Source: an uncultured Phycisphaerales bacterium
GTDB lineage: Bacteria > Planctomycetota > Phycisphaerae > Phycisphaerales > SM1A02
Reading direction: 5' to 3'
NCBI GenBank assembly: GCA_949373145.1
Contig: CASICI010000025.1
Location: 1 to 64,000, forward strand
DNA length: 64,000 bases
Shown here one piece after another: positions 20,503 through 29,780 of the stretch; position 1 is the stretch's first letter; the number at the start of each line of letters is the position of its first letter. The notes under the pieces are model-generated. The model did not search any database. It saw only the letters and a program-made list of their open reading frames with translations, and was not told the DNA's origin. The translations under genes were made by a program, and so were the position numbers.

Positions 20503-21874
20503 ATGATTCGTTCACCAAGAACTGCTGTGTCCCGACGACGAACGCTCATCGGAAGCGTCCGGATCTGGGCACCTCTTGTCGTGGGTGTGGCCCTTGTCGG
20601 ATGTTCGGTGGCACGGAATGAGAGTCGTTCCACGAGAGACCAGGCTGGCCCCGCGGTTTCCCTGGAGGCGCAGAGCGATGGCAGCACTGCGGCCAGACCC
20701 ATGTCCACCGCTCGCGCCTCGGCTCCCGAAGGCACGAATTCGGGTCAGGCGCAAACCAGAGCCGAGGTTCCACCCACCTCACGGCCACGGCTGGCTCCCA
20801 CGCGACCACCCGAACCTGCATCGGCCCAGGCGTCCACGACACCCTTGCCCAAGCGTGTGCTCACGCCAACTCAGCCACCGAAAGTCGAGGCATTCCAGGA
20901 TCAGTCGAGCGAAGCCGATGTGCTCCAACTCGGGCCGCGGCAGGAGGCGATCTCGATTCTTCGCGCGGCAAGTCGTTCCGAATGGCCGCAGTTTCGAGCC
21001 AATGCACTTGAAGCTCTGACCAGTGACGTTCAACTCCTGCGCGGTGAGATCGTCACCGGGTTGCTCGATGAGAATCGCGGCGTTCGATTCGTGGCACTGA
21101 TGGCGCTCTACAAGGCGCAGCTCTGGGAGCTCGCTCCACTCGTCAAGCCTCTGCTCGACGACTCGTCCGACTCCGTGCGTGCGGCGGCGCTGCTGGTGCT
21201 TCATGCCTCCGGCGCATCGATCGACCCGACACCGCTTGCCGCGATGGCCACATCGGGTGATCCCGAGATCCGAGCCAATGCCTACGTGGTCCTCGGGCTC
21301 ATGGGCAACAAGAGCGCAGTGGGTCTGATTCGTGAGTCACTTGGTGATTCACTCGGACTTGTGGCTCAGGATCGAATCCGAATCGTCGATCTCCAAGGCC
21401 GCCGCCGCACTGGTACGCCTGGGTGATGCTCAGGAGATCGAACCACTGCGGGCGGCACTCTTCGCGCCCGTCGAGCAATCCGAGCTGACAGCCCTGGCGA
21501 TTCAGGCGTTGATCCAACTTCAGGACAAAGGCAGCACCGGCATGCTGGTTCGATTGGTCGAGGCATCCGGAGACCAGCAACGCCCACCGGAGATCAGGCT
21601 GTTCGCGGCTTCGGCACTGGCGCGTCTGGGCATGCGGGAACCGGCTCCGTTGCTCCGGCTGGCATCGGAGTATCTGGCCTTCGATGATCCTCTGGTCCGG
21701 GCGCAGGTGGCCATATTGCTTGGCGATGTCGCCGATCCCACCGCGCTCAGAGAGCTCTCATCGATGATGCGAGATCCCAGTCCGATCGTCCAATTGGCTG
21801 CCGCAGGGGGGGTGCTCAAGTTGGTACCGCCCGCTCGCGAGGCTCTGAAAACACCATCCGATCAGGCGCCTTGA
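20503..21874 (+). CDS. HEAT-repeat lipoprotein, split by a frameshift at about 21370
   Basis: Lipobox-like LVGC; HEAT-like repeats continue from frame 20458-21426 into frame 21332-21874. Confidence 0.65.
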
Positions 21875-22136
21875 ACGTAAAATCGTCTTGAATCTGAATC
21901 CCATGACCCACCTTGATTGAACTGAACCGGGGTTTTGGGTACAAACTACGAAGTCATTCACCCTCAAGGGACGGAGGATTCGTCCCGGTGCATGCACTAT
22001 TCCGTCGGCGCGACGGAAGACATGGATTCGTCGCCGCACCAACCCTCATCGGCCTCGAAGGGCGAATGCTCGGACCGTGAGCACGCACCTGACATGGACC
22101 AAACGGCTTGCAAATGAACACAGAACGGAAGACACA

Positions 22137-23036
22137 GTGAACGTCGTCACCAAGATCTTCATCGTCCTCGTCGCCCTGCTCGCAGTCCTCCTGGTCCCCT
22201 TGGTAGCGGTCAACGCCACCAACGCCACGACCCTTCGCAAGCGAATTCTGACCATGCAGTCGGAAGTGACCGCTGCGGAAGCCAGCATGACTGCCCAGGC
22301 CGTCGCTCGCCAGAACGCCGAAGGCGTTCTGATGATGCGCAACCGTGAACTGCAGCAGCAGATCATGGAAATCGAACAAGGACGAACTTCCGACCAGCGC
22401 ATGATGGCTCAGATGGAAGGCCAGCTCGCCGGCCGCAACGAAGTCCTCGCAAGCCTCCAGGCTTCGATCGACGTCTTCGCTCAGACCGACCGTTCGAAGG
22501 CCGATCTCACCAGCGCGCTCGTCGGTGAACTTCGCGACATTCGTGTTCGCGCACTCGCCTCGGAACGTCAGGCCAACCAGCTCGACCAGACACTCAGTGA
22601 AATCAAGAACCAGCTCGACGTGGCCGACGCCGCTCGACGCAAGCTTCAGGAAGAAGTGGTCCGACTCACCGATCAGAAGGATCAGGCTCTTGGAACCGTC
22701 TCCCGCTACGTGGCCTATGTCGGGGATCTTCCCGAAGCACGCGCCGGCGCCACCGGTACCAGTGCTCGAGTGCCCGCCGACCGAAACCTGAGCGCCACCG
22801 TGATCGCGGTTCGTCGCTCATCCGACGGTTCGCTCGCCGAAATCAACGCTGGCAGCCGTGACGGTGTCGGTGACGGCTGGGTCATGGCGATCACCGACGG
22901 CAGCCGTTTCGTCGGCAACCTGCGCATCATCGAGACCGACGTCAACCGGGCCACCGGTGTGATCGAGCTCGAGGACAAGCAGGCACGTGGTGAAGTCAAG
23001 CCCGGAATGAGCGCCATCGCCCGCAAGGGTGAGTGA
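22137..23036 (+). CDS. Membrane-anchored coiled-coil protein of unknown function
   Basis: N-terminal TM (IFIVLVALLAVLLVPLVAV) then long coiled coil and a small C-terminal β-rich domain. Confidence 0.7.
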   Translation: MNVVTKIFIVLVALLAVLLVPLVAVNATNATTLRKRILTMQSEVTAAEASMTAQAVARQNAEGVLMMRNRELQQQIMEIEQGRTSDQRMMAQMEGQLAGRNEVLASLQASIDVFAQTDRSKADLTSALVGELRDIRVRALASERQANQLDQTLSEIKNQLDVADAARRKLQEEVVRLTDQKDQALGTVSRYVAYVGDLPEARAGATGTSARVPADRNLSATVIAVRRSSDGSLAEINAGSRDGVGDGWVMAITDGSRFVGNLRIIETDVNRATGVIELEDKQARGEVKPGMSAIARKGE

Positions 23037-23159
23037 GATCCGAAGTCGGCTTCGGTCGCCATTCGGTCATCAAGGAACACTGGCATCCGTTCGGATGCAT
23101 TGAGAGGTACAGACGTATGAATCAGACAATGGGTACAACCGCCGTCGAGGGCATCCGGG

Positions 23160-23321
23160 ATGGATGTCTATACCGGCCTTCTGGTTGCCGCCTTCGTGGT
23201 CCTCCTGGCAGGCTTCCTCTGGGTCGCCGCCGCCAACATGGAACTGGCAGACGGCGAACGGGGCTCGGGCGGCATGCTCGACTCCATCCCCGGGTTCAAG
23301 GCCGTCCAGCAGGATTCCTGA
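23160..23321 (+). CDS. Small single-TM protein
   Basis: MDVYTGLLVAAFVVLLAGFLWVAAANMELADGERGSGGMLDSIPGFKAVQQDS*; a possible frameshifted extension begins at 23117. Below the ORF-track size cut-off. Confidence 0.5.
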   Translation: MDVYTGLLVAAFVVLLAGFLWVAAANMELADGERGSGGMLDSIPGFKAVQQDS

Positions 23322-23353
23322 GCCCCGCGCAGCTTACGCACGATATGTCCACG

Positions 23354-23389
23354 ACCCGGCGGTTTCCCTGTGGGAGCCGCCGGGTTTTG
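23354..23389 (+). terminator. Intrinsic terminator
   Basis: ACCCGGCGG…CCGCCGGGT followed by TTT, upstream of mreB. Confidence 0.7.
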
Positions 23390-23478
23390 GTACGTTGATC
23401 TGTCGCTTGATACGGAACAACGCATGACGTTCACCTTCTCGCCCTTAAGTGGACGGGGCAGGTGGGTTGGAGACTACC

Positions 23479-24541
23479 GTGATTCTTGATGCCATTTTAG
23501 GTTGGTTCAGTGTCGACATGGGTATCGATCTGGGCACCTGCAACACGCTCGTCTGTGTTCGCGGCGAAGGAATCGTCCTCAACGAGCCATCCGTGGTCGC
23601 CGTGCGCAAGGGAACCAACAAGGTCATTCGAAACGGCACCGCCGTCGGTTGGGCCGCCAAGGAGATGCTCGGCAAGACGCCCGGGGCGATCTCGGCAATT
23701 CGTCCGCTCAAGGATGGTGTGATCAGCGACTTTGAAATCACCGAAGCGATGCTCAGCTACTTCATCCGCAAGGTGAACGGGAAGTCCCGAATCATGCGAC
23801 CCCGTGTCGTCATCGCGATTCCCTCGGGGATCACCGCGGTCGAGAAAGCGCGCCGTGCTCGACTCCGCGGAGACTGCGCGGGAGCACGCCGGGTCTACCT
23901 GGTCGAGGAGCCCATGGCCGCAGGCATCGGTGCCGGACTTCCGATCGTCGAACCCACCGCCAGCATGATCGTCGACATCGGCGGAGGCACCACCGAAGTG
24001 GCCATCATGTCGCTCGGTGACATCGCCACCTGCGAGAGCGCACGCGTCGCCGGTGACGACTTCGACGAGGCCATCATCAACTACATGAAGAAGAACTACT
24101 CCCTGACCATCGGGGAGCAGACCGCCGAGCGCATCAAGATCGAGATCGGCTCCGCCGCCGAACTCGAGGAGGAGAAGCGCCTGGAAGTCCGCGGCCGCGA
24201 CATGGTCTCCGGCATGCCGCGCAAGACCGTGGTCACCAGCGAGGAGATCCGAGAAGCCCTCAGCGAGCCGATCGACGCCATCATCGAGACCGTGATGAAG
24301 ACGCTCGAACAGGCCAAGCCCGAACTCGCCGGCGACCTCGTCGACAACGGCATCACCCTCGCCGGCGGCGGTGCGCCTTGCTGCGAGGGATGGACACCGT
24401 CCTGCTCGCCAAGGCCACCGGGACTCGACGTTCGTCTGGCCGAGGACCCGCTCACCTGTGTCGCGCGAGGCACCAGCATCTACCTTGGAGAACCTCGAGG
24501 ACCTCAAATCGACCCTCGAGTCGGACATCGACGAACTCTGA
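23479..24541 (+). CDS. mreB: Rod shape-determining protein MreB, with about three 1-nt frameshifts near the 3' end
   Basis: MGIDLGTCNTLVCVRGEGIVLNEPSVVAV, GGTTEVAIMSLG. C terminus LRGMDTVLLAKATGLDVRLAEDPLTCVARGTSIYLENLEDLK is recoverable only by changing frame. Confidence 0.92.
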
Positions 24542-24612
24542 CTCCGCCAGCCCACCGAGGTCGTTCGTCTCCACGCGGATGGCGAGGGCCTGAGAACCAC
24601 GGTGGAACCCGG

Positions 24613-25543
24613 ATGCCGCGAGTCATCCAGCCAGAACGAGGACTCCTGCTCGTCGCAAGCGGCAGTGGCTCTGCTCCTCGCACTTGCTGCCAACACGCGC
24701 TGGCTCGCCGGCTGGACCGCCGATGTCGGGGCGATCGTCGCCCTTCCTCTGACCCCGCTTCGGCACGCCGCGTCGGGTGCGGTGGCCTGGGTCCGACCTG
24801 AGAAATTCACAGAGGAATACGACTCGGGAACGCTCGATCGCCTTGAGGTCGAACGGGATACCTATCGAGGTCGCTGGCACGCATCCCGGCTCAAGGTCGA
24901 GGAACTCGAACGAGAACTGCAGCAGCTTCAGCAGGCCCGCTCCGTCGGAGGCGAAAGCAAGTGGACGCCCCGCACCGCTCAGGTGGTCCGACACAATCCA
25001 GGTGGCGTCGGGGGCGTTCTCTCATTGAACATCGGATCGCGGCACGGCGTCTCGGGCGGAACCGTGGCGGTGGTCGACGGTGACCGACTGGTCGGTCGAG
25101 TGGCCGATGATCCTGCGGTCCTGACCAGTCTTCTGATTCCGCTGGGTTCGGCCGGGGACATGGCCTCGGAGGATCTGCATGCCAGGATTCTCCCCTCGGA
25201 CGACGAGTCGCTCTCTCCCGAGCGACAGGGCATCGGTGAACCGATCAGATTACAGAGCATCTCCGGCTCGAATGACTTCGAAGGGCTTGTGGAACGCAGA
25301 GTGGCTGTCGCGGTGGGTGACCCGGTTCGTCTGGGCATGGACCAGGCCTGGCATCAGACTGCCTGGGGCATGTTGATCGGAACCGTCAGTCGAATCGAAA
25401 TGGTCCCGAGTCAGCCCCTTCGCAAGCGCATCGTGGTCAGACGGGCGGCGGTGCCCCAGCGTCTCGCCGCGGTCACGCTCAAGATCGAGGGCGCCTCCGG
25501 TGACACGCGTGCCTGGGTCTCTGATCCGGAGGACGGACCATGA
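24613..25543 (+). CDS. mreC: Rod shape-determining protein MreC-like, probable frameshift near the start
   Basis: Follows mreB; TM, coiled coil, then LSLNIGSRHGVSGGTVAVVDGDRLVGRVAD β-domain typical of MreC. Confidence 0.75.
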
Positions 25544-26097
25544 GGATCGCCGTCTTCATTCTCTTTCTGGTGCTTGCGATCGTGGTCGACACCCGATTCA
25601 TGGAAGCACTGCGCATCGGAGACGTGCTTCCCGGAATCGCGGGAACACTCGCGGTCTTTCTGGTGCTGTGTGCGCAACGCTCGCACGCACTCTGGGCATG
25701 TCTCGCCATCGGTCTGTTGCTGGACTTCTCTGAATTCGCTCTGTACGACGGTGACATCGCCTACTGTCTCGTCGGTCCGTACACCCTTGGTTTTCTTTTC
25801 GGGGCGAACCTGATCCTTCCGCTGCGAGCGATGGTCTTCTCCCGAAATCCGATGACCTTCGGTGTGCTGGCGTTCCTGTTCATGCTGGCGGTGACGGTCG
25901 TCTACCTGATGCTCTGGCAGATCCGCGGGCTGTATCCCGGAAGTCCTCCGCCCTGGATCGAAGCTTCGATCCTCGATGAACTGGGTCGCCGGGTGCTCTG
26001 CGCCCTTTATTCGGGATTGGTCGCGATCCCAGTCGGGTGGTTCCTGGTCAAGACCTCGCCTCTCTGGGGTTTCACAGGGTCCGTCGCTCGTCGCTGA
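25540..26097 (+). CDS. MreD-like integral membrane protein
   Basis: Highly hydrophobic about 185 aa protein overlapping mreC by 4 bp in the mreBCD position. Confidence 0.6.
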   Translation: MRIAVFILFLVLAIVVDTRFMEALRIGDVLPGIAGTLAVFLVLCAQRSHALWACLAIGLLLDFSEFALYDGDIAYCLVGPYTLGFLFGANLILPLRAMVFSRNPMTFGVLAFLFMLAVTVVYLMLWQIRGLYPGSPPPWIEASILDELGRRVLCALYSGLVAIPVGWFLVKTSPLWGFTGSVARR

Positions 26098-26156
26098 CCC
26101 TCTTTTCGCGGCCCTGGATCATGCGTCCGGTCTCCCGGCAGGATATCCTCTAGGAC

Positions 26157-27341
26157 ATGCCCCGACTCATTCTCATTGATGATGGCCTCGCCTGTCTCGG
26201 TCCCCTTGGTGATCTGCGGGCAAGCTTCGAACAACGCTCGGGCATCTTCTCCGCCCTCGAGCGAAGCGAGCGCGCATTCGGTCTGAGCGCGCAGCTGCAT
26301 CTTTCGAGTGGTGATGCCTCACTGGCCCACGAACGGACGTCTCGCCCCCTGGTCGACCTCGACGACCTCTCAGCTGCGATCGTCGTGAACGGTCGCTCCG
26401 CCGCCGGTGGGGGCGACGAGGCTCCCGCACTCGGCGACATCCATCGAGACGCCGCAGGCTCGGTGACACTCGCACATCTCGAGGGCGACGCGTTGCGTTC
26501 GATCCTCGAGCACCCGGTGGACGCCTCGTCGCCGGGCACACGACTTTCATTCAGGCACCCCTGGGATCTTCTTGATGGTTTGGGGGATCGGATCGCCGCT
26601 GATGCCGCACTCCTCGAGAGCTCCCATGGGTTGCCGGAATGGGTGACGAAGGTGGGGGATCATCCCTGCCTGATCGAATCCGATGTCACGTTCCTGCCCG
26701 GTGTCGTCCTTGATGCCACCGAGGGCCCGATCATCATTCAGCGCGGGGCACGCATCCGAGCCAACGCGGTCCTCTGCGGTCCGTGCTCGATCGGTCCCGG
26801 TTGTCTGATCTCCGATCGCACCCTGGTCAAGGGCGCCACCAGTCTCGGTCCCGGCTGCAAGGTCGGCGGTGAGGTCGGTTCGGTCATCATGCAGGCGCAC
26901 GCCAACAAGGTTCACGACGGTCATCTCGGTGACGCCCTCGTCGGGGAGTGGGTCAACATCGGCGCCGGCACCGACAACTCGAATCTGCTGAACACCTACG
27001 GCGACGTCGCGATGCGGCTCGACTCGGATGGACCGATGCACAAGACCGGCCGCATCTTCATGGGCTGTGTCCTCGGCGACCACGTGAAGCTCGCGATCGG
27101 CACCCGCCTCATGACCGGAACGGTCCTTTCGACCGGCACCATGTACGCCGCATCCACGCCGCCCAGGGCACTCGTCGAGCGGTTCAGCTGGTGTACCGAT
27201 GCCGGCGAGCGGCTCTATCAGTGGCGCAAGTTCGAGAGCGTCCTGCGGACCGTCTTCGCACGTCGTTCGCTCGAGCCCGGCGAGGCATTGCTGAGTCGCC
27301 TGAAGACGCTCCATGACGCCCGTGCATCATCCAGCGGGTGA
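26157..27341 (+). CDS. Alternative GlmU-like sugar nucleotidyltransferase/left-handed β-helix acyltransferase
   Basis: N-terminal LILIDDGLACLGPLGDLRASFEQRSGIFSALER; C-terminal hexapeptide repeats (GPCSIGPGCLIS…GEWVNIGAGTDNSNLLNTYG). Confidence 0.72.
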   Translation: MPRLILIDDGLACLGPLGDLRASFEQRSGIFSALERSERAFGLSAQLHLSSGDASLAHERTSRPLVDLDDLSAAIVVNGRSAAGGGDEAPALGDIHRDAAGSVTLAHLEGDALRSILEHPVDASSPGTRLSFRHPWDLLDGLGDRIAADAALLESSHGLPEWVTKVGDHPCLIESDVTFLPGVVLDATEGPIIIQRGARIRANAVLCGPCSIGPGCLISDRTLVKGATSLGPGCKVGGEVGSVIMQAHANKVHDGHLGDALVGEWVNIGAGTDNSNLLNTYGDVAMRLDSDGPMHKTGRIFMGCVLGDHVKLAIGTRLMTGTVLSTGTMYAASTPPRALVERFSWCTDAGERLYQWRKFESVLRTVFARRSLEPGEALLSRLKTLHDARASSSG

Positions 27342-27377
27342 GTGGATTTCGATCAGGCCCAGGCGATTCGGCCGCCT

Positions 27378-28520
27378 TCAGGAATCGTTTGACCGCAACG
27401 TGTCACGGCCTTTGATCCCATACCTGGTGAAGACGTGGTGGTTTGACCAGTTCTCAAAGTCCTGATCCACTGCGGAGCTGCGGAAGTACTCTCCATCGTT
27501 TGACCATCCGCCCAGCCGGGATGAAAGGCTTGCACCGGAGTTTCCGCTGAGCCGCTTCACGTACGAATCCCCGTCATAGACCTCGATCGGGCTCAGGATT
27601 CGTACGCTTCCATCGAAGAAGAGTGCCAAGGGCCGTCCCTTGGTCGATTGGTTGAAGAGGCAGGGTGCTGGAGTGCGTCTGTTCGAACCGTCGATTCTTG
27701 TGTTGAACCCGGGAAATAATCCCTTGGGCAGATTCACTTCGATGGTGACGTGTTCCATGATCCTGGTCTTGAGTTCAGGGTAGACGCATTGGGTGACGTA
27801 CGGTGAGGCGAAGCTTTCATCGAACTCGCGTGGGTCGTTCCAGAATGAACTCTCGCCGGTCGTGGGGTCTTCGATTCCAAAGACATCGGGGTGCCACATC
27901 GCGGCAGGGGAGAGAATGTAGCTCGAGGCTCCGATCGGCTCGGGATCGTCCTGGGAAAATTCGAATCCGCAGTCGCCACCGAAGTACTGGCTGGCACCAC
28001 GTTTCATGTAGGGGTCGTCAGGCGCCCAGAACATCCGGTCGTAGTATCGCCCGTTTCCGTAGGCGGTCAGGGCCGCTGCATTTGGAAATCGGTACGCTCC
28101 GGCGGTTCGGAAGTAGCTGGCGAAATTGAGGTTGTCGTTTGGAAAATCGAGGGTGATCGGCATGCGTGCGTTCGCGTTCTCGCATCCGTAGAAACCGATC
28201 GGCGTCCCATCGCAGTCGTCACCCAGCACCAGTCCCGGAATCGTCTTTCCGTGGGCGGCTTCCCAGGCGGCACAGTCGCCCCCGAACGCCCCGAGATCGT
28301 CGGGAACCGCGGTGAACTGGCGTTGGTTCCAGTCGGCGGCATACATCGCGTGGATGGTCTGCTGCTGCACGAGGTTGTTCATCGACTGCAGGCGCATTCG
28401 CTTTCCACCGATCGTGTTCTGGATCGGCAGGGCGGTCGCGATGCAGGCGGCTGCGACCACGAGCAAGGCCACGACTTCGAATCGGGAGAGTCCTCTTGAA
28501 TGGTGTCTGGAGTGTCTCAT
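27378..28520 (-). CDS. Prepilin-like protein (second of tandem pair)
   Basis: SRGLSRFEVVALLVVAAACIATALPIQNTIGGKRMRLQSMNNLVQQQ; C-terminal LALFFDGSVRILSP. Confidence 0.7.
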   Translation of the reverse strand: MRHSRHHSRGLSRFEVVALLVVAAACIATALPIQNTIGGKRMRLQSMNNLVQQQTIHAMYAADWNQRQFTAVPDDLGAFGGDCAAWEAAHGKTIPGLVLGDDCDGTPIGFYGCENANARMPITLDFPNDNLNFASYFRTAGAYRFPNAAALTAYGNGRYYDRMFWAPDDPYMKRGASQYFGGDCGFEFSQDDPEPIGASSYILSPAAMWHPDVFGIEDPTTGESSFWNDPREFDESFASPYVTQCVYPELKTRIMEHVTIEVNLPKGLFPGFNTRIDGSNRRTPAPCLFNQSTKGRPLALFFDGSVRILSPIEVYDGDSYVKRLSGNSGASLSSRLGGWSNDGEYFRSSAVDQDFENWSNHHVFTRYGIKGRDTLRSNDS

Positions 28521-29635
28521 GGTCTGTCTCCGTTTCTTGAGAGGATGTCCCGCCCCTTGATGCCGTCGGTGGTCAGGATGTGATGACTGATCGCGACGCC
28601 ATCCACGGAATCCTCGCCTCGATACCCGTTGGCGCCCAGCGGGGTGTCTCTGCTCCAGAGTCCACGGGCTCCTTTGGTGCCGGCCTGCACGGTGAGGTCA
28701 TCAAGCCACGCCTGGGCGGTGGAGAGTTCGGCGATGCTTCCATCGAAGAAGAGTGTCAGCGGACTTGCCTCGAGTCCCTGATTGAACTGCCAGGGTTGAT
28801 CGGTGTCCGGATTCTTGAGTGAAGGACTGTTTCTGAACCAGTTGTGCTCCAGGACGCGAGTCTTGAGATCCGGGGTGGTGCACGTGGCGGTTCGTGGTGA
28901 GACGTAGGTGTCGGGAAGCTCGTCCGTCGATTGGTAGCCACCGTCCGATGCCGCGCGGAGAACGTCAGGATGCAACATTGCTGCGGGGGAGAAGCAGTAG
29001 GTGCTGAATTCTATTCCCCCTCCTTCGAGAGCCTCGAATTCATTCTGGTTGTTGAAGACACCAGAGACCTTTTCGCGAGTCGGATCGCCTTGGGCGTACC
29101 AGACGGGTGCGTAGAACTTGCGCTTGACATACGGATGAAATGCCTGGGCGTTGATGAATCGAAAACTCCCGAACCCGCTGGAAAAATCGATGGGTTTGAT
29201 GACCGCGGCATTCCCGCAACTACCGACGCCCTGGCACTGGCCGAAGCTGTCGATCCAATAGGCCCACAATGCCCAGCTGCTCGAGCCGAAATTCTCCCAA
29301 CCGAGCGTCATGACTGGAATGCACGATCGCTGCTGGATGTAGTCATTGCAGTCGTTGTAGTACCCGAAGTCATCGGGAATCCAGTCGACCTGACGGTCGT
29401 TCCAGTCCGCGGCATAGTTGACGAGGCCTTGGTTGATGCGCATGAGGTTCGCGGCGGATGTCGTCTGCGCGTTCTGTCGCTTGGCGGAGGCGACGATCGG
29501 GATCGACGCCATCAGTCCCACCAGAATCGTCACGAGCACGATCATCACATCCGAACGTGTGAAGCCCTGGCACTGGCGAGAGGTGTGGCGAATGTGCTTG
29601 TCCGTGTTCGATCGTCGCGGCATGGCATGATCCAA
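28517..29635 (-). CDS. Prepilin-like protein (first of tandem pair)
   Basis: CQGFTRSDVMIVLVTILVGLMASIPIVASAKRQNAQTTSAANLMRINQG; C-terminal LTLFFDGSIAELST; ATGA overlap with next gene. Confidence 0.7.
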   Translation of the reverse strand: MDHAMPRRSNTDKHIRHTSRQCQGFTRSDVMIVLVTILVGLMASIPIVASAKRQNAQTTSAANLMRINQGLVNYAADWNDRQVDWIPDDFGYYNDCNDYIQQRSCIPVMTLGWENFGSSSWALWAYWIDSFGQCQGVGSCGNAAVIKPIDFSSGFGSFRFINAQAFHPYVKRKFYAPVWYAQGDPTREKVSGVFNNQNEFEALEGGGIEFSTYCFSPAAMLHPDVLRAASDGGYQSTDELPDTYVSPRTATCTTPDLKTRVLEHNWFRNSPSLKNPDTDQPWQFNQGLEASPLTLFFDGSIAELSTAQAWLDDLTVQAGTKGARGLWSRDTPLGANGYRGEDSVDGVAISHHILTTDGIKGRDILSRNGDRP

Positions 29636-29780
29636 TTCTGTTGTGTGTGCTCATGAGACCTATACGACACCTGCTGCCAAGGTATGCCTATTGATCTTTG
29701 ATTTCCATGTTTTTCTTCTTGAACGCACTTCGGCCCTCGGATGAAAACTCATTTTAAGGCGTTGCCACTACAATGACTCC

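Noticed and set aside
23497-24810. 437-aa minus-strand ORF opposite mreB
   Set aside because: Antisense shadow; the mreB frame is unequivocal.
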